Of a stretch of DNA of 64,000 nt, positions 61,752 through 64,000 are shown piece after piece. The notes beneath the pieces are model-generated. The model was not told the origin of the DNA and ran no database searches. It saw only the letters and a list, made by a program, of their open reading frames with translations. The position numbers and the translations under genes are program-made. How positions within the stretch are numbered: the first letter of the stretch is position 1; every line of letters starts with the position of its first letter. This DNA is from Prauserella marina (GTDB lineage Bacteria > Actinomycetota > Actinomycetes > Mycobacteriales > Pseudonocardiaceae), in the NCBI RefSeq assembly GCF_002240355.1, contig NZ_CP016354.1, positions 1-64,000 of the forward strand, in the 5' to 3' direction.

Positions 61752-62999
61752 CTATCCCGGGGCTGTGGCGCCGAGGCGGTGGCGCAGGCTGGTCAGCTCC
61801 CAGGAGGGGCGGGTCGCGCGGGTGTCGAGCTGGGTGACCAGCTCGCGCGCGACGGGGTCGTGGCGGATGCGCTGGGGTGCGATCCGGTCGGCGGTATCGA
61901 GGTGCACCACGGCTTGCCGGTCGCGGGCTCCTTCGGCTTGGGCGTAGCCGCGGGCGAGGTCGAAATGCAGTGCGGCGCGCCGGTCGGCGGTGGTCAGGCG
62001 GCTGTCGTAGCCGGGTTGGCGGGTGATGACCTCGGCCCTCTCCGGTCCCGAGCCGAGTTCGACCGCGATGGACAGCGACCATGCCATCGCATTGGCCGGA
62101 CCGAACGAATAACACAGCGTGTTCTTCTCGCCGGTGACGGCGGCTAGCTCCTCGGCGACCTGCAACCGGGCGATCGCTTCACCAGCCTGGTGGTTTTTGG
62201 CGGCGGTCATGGCCGCTGAGAGGTGCAGCATCCCGGCGGCTTCGGCGGCGGTGGTGTCATCGGCGCTGGGGTCGGCTTCGGCGACGTCGGCCAGTGCGGT
62301 GTCGCTGACCCATTGGGCGCGCCTGCGTGCGCCGAGCCTGCTCAGTGCTCCGGCGGCGGACATGCCGGCGAACCCGGCCAGTGCGGGGGAGTTGAGCAGG
62401 GCGGCGGCGTCCTGGCCCCGCCGCGCGGAGGCGATCGCGAGGTCGATGTTGCCCAGCGAGCGGGCGCTGCCGCAGGCGACGATGCAGGCTTCGGTCAGCG
62501 CGGCCAATGCCCGCCGCCGGGCGTCTCCGCGTGTGGTGGCGGCGTGGATGTGGAGTTCGGTGAGCAGGTCCCCCAGCGCGTGCCCGGCGATGGTGTAGCG
62601 GGAATCGGCCGAGTGGATGTTGGCGGTGCGGGTGAGGTGTTCCAGCACGTGCAGCGGGCGGGCCGGGAGGTCGGGTGCGTCGTCGAGGGTGCATTCGGCC
62701 AGCGCCACCGAGATCGGCGGCAGCGTGGCCAGGGCCTCGGCGCTGGCGCGGTCGTGGGGCAGATAGGGCTGCCCGGTCAGGTCCGCCACCGAACACCCCA
62801 GCGCGTCGGCGAGGTCTTCCAGCAGTCCGCGGCGCTCGAATCGGCGTTCGCCCTTTTCCAGTAGCGACAGGTATTGCTTGGTGATTTGAGCGTGTCCGGC
62901 GATCACCGCTTGGCTGAGGCCACGGCGACGGCGGATCGTGCGCACTCGCTGCCCGATCACAGCAGGATGGTGTGGTTCGGGTCGCGGCATCTCGACCAC
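61752..62999 (-). CDS. XRE regulator with helical-repeat sensor domain
   Basis: 415 residues. HTH at about 13-70 (VRTIRRRRGLSQAVIAGHAQ, YLSLLEKGERRFERRG). The remaining 340 residues are Ala-rich helices in TPR-like pairs (YAQAEGARDRQAVVHLDTAD), likely a peptide- or protein-sensing domain. It is upstream of and in the same direction as the zinc-finger and kinase genes, suggesting control of that set. Confidence 0.85.
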   Translation of the reverse strand: MVEMPRPEPHHPAVIGQRVRTIRRRRGLSQAVIAGHAQITKQYLSLLEKGERRFERRGLLEDLADALGCSVADLTGQPYLPHDRASAEALATLPPISVALAECTLDDAPDLPARPLHVLEHLTRTANIHSADSRYTIAGHALGDLLTELHIHAATTRGDARRRALAALTEACIVACGSARSLGNIDLAIASARRGQDAAALLNSPALAGFAGMSAAGALSRLGARRRAQWVSDTALADVAEADPSADDTTAAEAAGMLHLSAAMTAAKNHQAGEAIARLQVAEELAAVTGEKNTLCYSFGPANAMAWSLSIAVELGSGPERAEVITRQPGYDSRLTTADRRAALHFDLARGYAQAEGARDRQAVVHLDTADRIAPQRIRHDPVARELVTQLDTRATRPSWELTSLRHRLGATAPG

Positions 63000-63089
63000 C
63001 TCAGTCCCTCCCGACTGACCTAGTCATCGAGCATATCCCCACCCCACACCAGCAGCGCCGGAGTGGGCAGGGTCGGTAGGCTGCCGGAC

Positions 63090-63488
63090 ATGTCGCACCC
63101 GGATGACTCCCTCGCCGACAAGGGGGCCGCGCTCGAAACCGAAATGGCCGAGATGAAGGCACGTCTGTCCCGGGTGGCGCAGGATGCCGCCGCCGCGCAG
63201 GTCCTCGCGCGGGGCGCGGACCGCGACGTCGCCGACCTCACCCGCGAAATCGGCGAGTTCCGCACGCACAACACCACCCTGCACAACACGACCCGCGAAG
63301 ACCTGCGCGATGTTCGCGAGGATCTGCGGGAAACTCGGCAGGACCTGAAAAACCTGCGGGAAGCAACGACCAACGGGTTCGTGGAGATGCGCGGCAAGCT
63401 CGACGCCGCCGCAGCGGGGCAGGCGCAGATCGCAGCCATGCTGACCACGCTGCTCCAGCGCGACGACCAGAACGACGACACCAACTGA
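63090..63488 (+). CDS. Coiled-coil protein
   Basis: 132 residues from ATG 63090. Nearly all heptad-like charged helix (TREDLRDVREDLRETRQDLK), so probably an oligomeric rod. Divergent from the XRE gene. Lies 31 bases before the nuclease-like gene, probably in the same operon. Confidence 0.65.
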   Translation: MSHPDDSLADKGAALETEMAEMKARLSRVAQDAAAAQVLARGADRDVADLTREIGEFRTHNTTLHNTTREDLRDVREDLRETRQDLKNLREATTNGFVEMRGKLDAAAAGQAQIAAMLTTLLQRDDQNDDTN

Positions 63489-63519
63489 CCCCGCACCGGG
63501 GGACTGGGGAGTTTGCTGC

Positions 63520-64000
63520 GTGACCGTCATCCGCGTCGCCACTTGGAATCTGTTCGAGTTCGATCGGCACCGGGGGGATAAGGACGCCGCCACCCGCTAC
63601 CGCCGAATCAGCAGTGTCCTGGCTGAGCTGGACGTCGATATCGCTGCGGCGGAAGAGGTCTGCGGTCGCGGATCACGCGCGCTGGAAGAGCTCGCCGTCT
63701 CGGCGGGCCTGGACTGCTGGTATGACCCGCCGTTCGTGACGTACGAGCGCCGGGTCGCGATCACCGACACCGGGTCGCGGGAATCCGATTTCCACGTGGG
63801 TCTGCTGTGGACACGCAAGGCAGCGAAGGTTCGGGCTCATCGGGACGGATTCCGCGGCTACCCCGGTGGCGGGGAGTTCTGGCACGGCCTTGCGCTCCAA
63901 AAATTCGAGATCGAGGGCCTGGACCGGCCGCTCGTCGTGGGTTCGTATCACGGGGCGCCGTTCGCGCAGGACGCCCGTCCGGACGAAGCCCGGCGGGTCG
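63520..64000 (+). CDS. Endonuclease/exonuclease/phosphatase (DNase I-like) family, partial
   Basis: Starts at GTG 63520 (TTGGAATCTG codes the WNL motif) and runs off the window after 160 residues. MTVIRVATWNLFEFDRHRGD is the typical opening of the family, with Asn and later Glu (IAAAEEV) as metal ligands. The family covers nucleases and phosphodiesterases; which one cannot be told. Confidence 0.75.
   Translation, partial: MTVIRVATWNLFEFDRHRGDKDAATRYRRISSVLAELDVDIAAAEEVCGRGSRALEELAVSAGLDCWYDPPFVTYERRVAITDTGSRESDFHVGLLWTRKAAKVRAHRDGFRGYPGGGEFWHGLALQKFEIEGLDRPLVVGSYHGAPFAQDARPDEARRV

Noticed and set aside
1-64000. CRISPR arrays, transposases, integrases or attachment sites
   Set aside because: No regularly spaced repeats, no DDE or tyrosine/serine recombinase motifs and no tRNA-type target found, so none is claimed.

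Overview
The window is about 70% G+C, and its genes show strong third-position GC, GTG/TTG starts, Lsr2, WhiJ-type XRE/DUF397 pairs, GntR/UTRA control and Methyltransf_19-type methyltransferases. This points to a filamentous actinomycete, most plausibly Pseudonocardiaceae (inference). I see no rRNA, tRNA, ribosomal-protein or central-metabolism genes. With a transfer operon, a replication-protein candidate, toxin-antitoxin genes and plasmid-type SOS polymerase genes, the segment reads as a large plasmid or integrative/conjugative element. No integrase or transposase was recognised.

Layout. 0-12.6 kb: a minus-strand transfer operon (leader protein 11089, membrane proteins, a basic membrane-linked protein, an FtsK-type transfer ATPase and a full FtsK-like translocase), divergent from a GntR/HutC repressor with three palindromes between them. 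12.6-25.3 kb: small accessory genes around a candidate replication initiator (16598-18538) and a possible origin/iteron region (15.5-15.9 kb). They include an M41-like metalloprotease, Phd-fold antitoxins, an RRQRL-type zinc protein and a GGDEF protein. At least six small genes here can be restored by adding one base, and the heptamer TGAACAG is strongly enriched. 25.4-33.6 kb: a DUF397/XRE regulatory pair, a palindromic promoter region, five small co-directional genes, a NUDT9-like Nudix gene, then a lasso peptide cluster (precursor, cyclase, RRE protein, leader peptidase, PIMT-like methyltransferase).

33.9-48.9 kb: a RelE/ParE toxin-antitoxin pair, umuDC with a LexA-type box, two Methyltransf_19 genes (one fused to an extra N-terminal domain), a ribbon-helix-helix-like protein with an unusual glycine-rich tail, and a second DUF397/XRE pair around a 30-bp palindrome. 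48.9-64 kb: an endonuclease VII-like HNH operon, a HEPN/zinc-ribbon protein, lsr2, a degenerate stretch (56.4-57.0 kb) made of decayed pieces of neighbouring genes, a minimal ATP-dependent ligase domain, a truncated glycosyltransferase beside an APH-like kinase, a zinc-finger gene with a possible nested small ORF, an XRE regulator, and a DNase I-like protein cut by the window edge.

How the parts work together: the GntR protein probably controls transfer; UmuDC probably answers DNA damage; the toxin-antitoxin pair stabilises the element; the 25.4-33.6 kb block is a self-contained RiPP locus. The lasso cluster with a protein-isoaspartate-methyltransferase homologue is the most notable system. 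Its predicted 19-residue core carries an Asp-Gly step right after the ring-closing Asp, which suggests an aspartimide- or isoaspartate-modified lasso peptide. Coordinates of short motifs were read by eye and may be off by a base or two.
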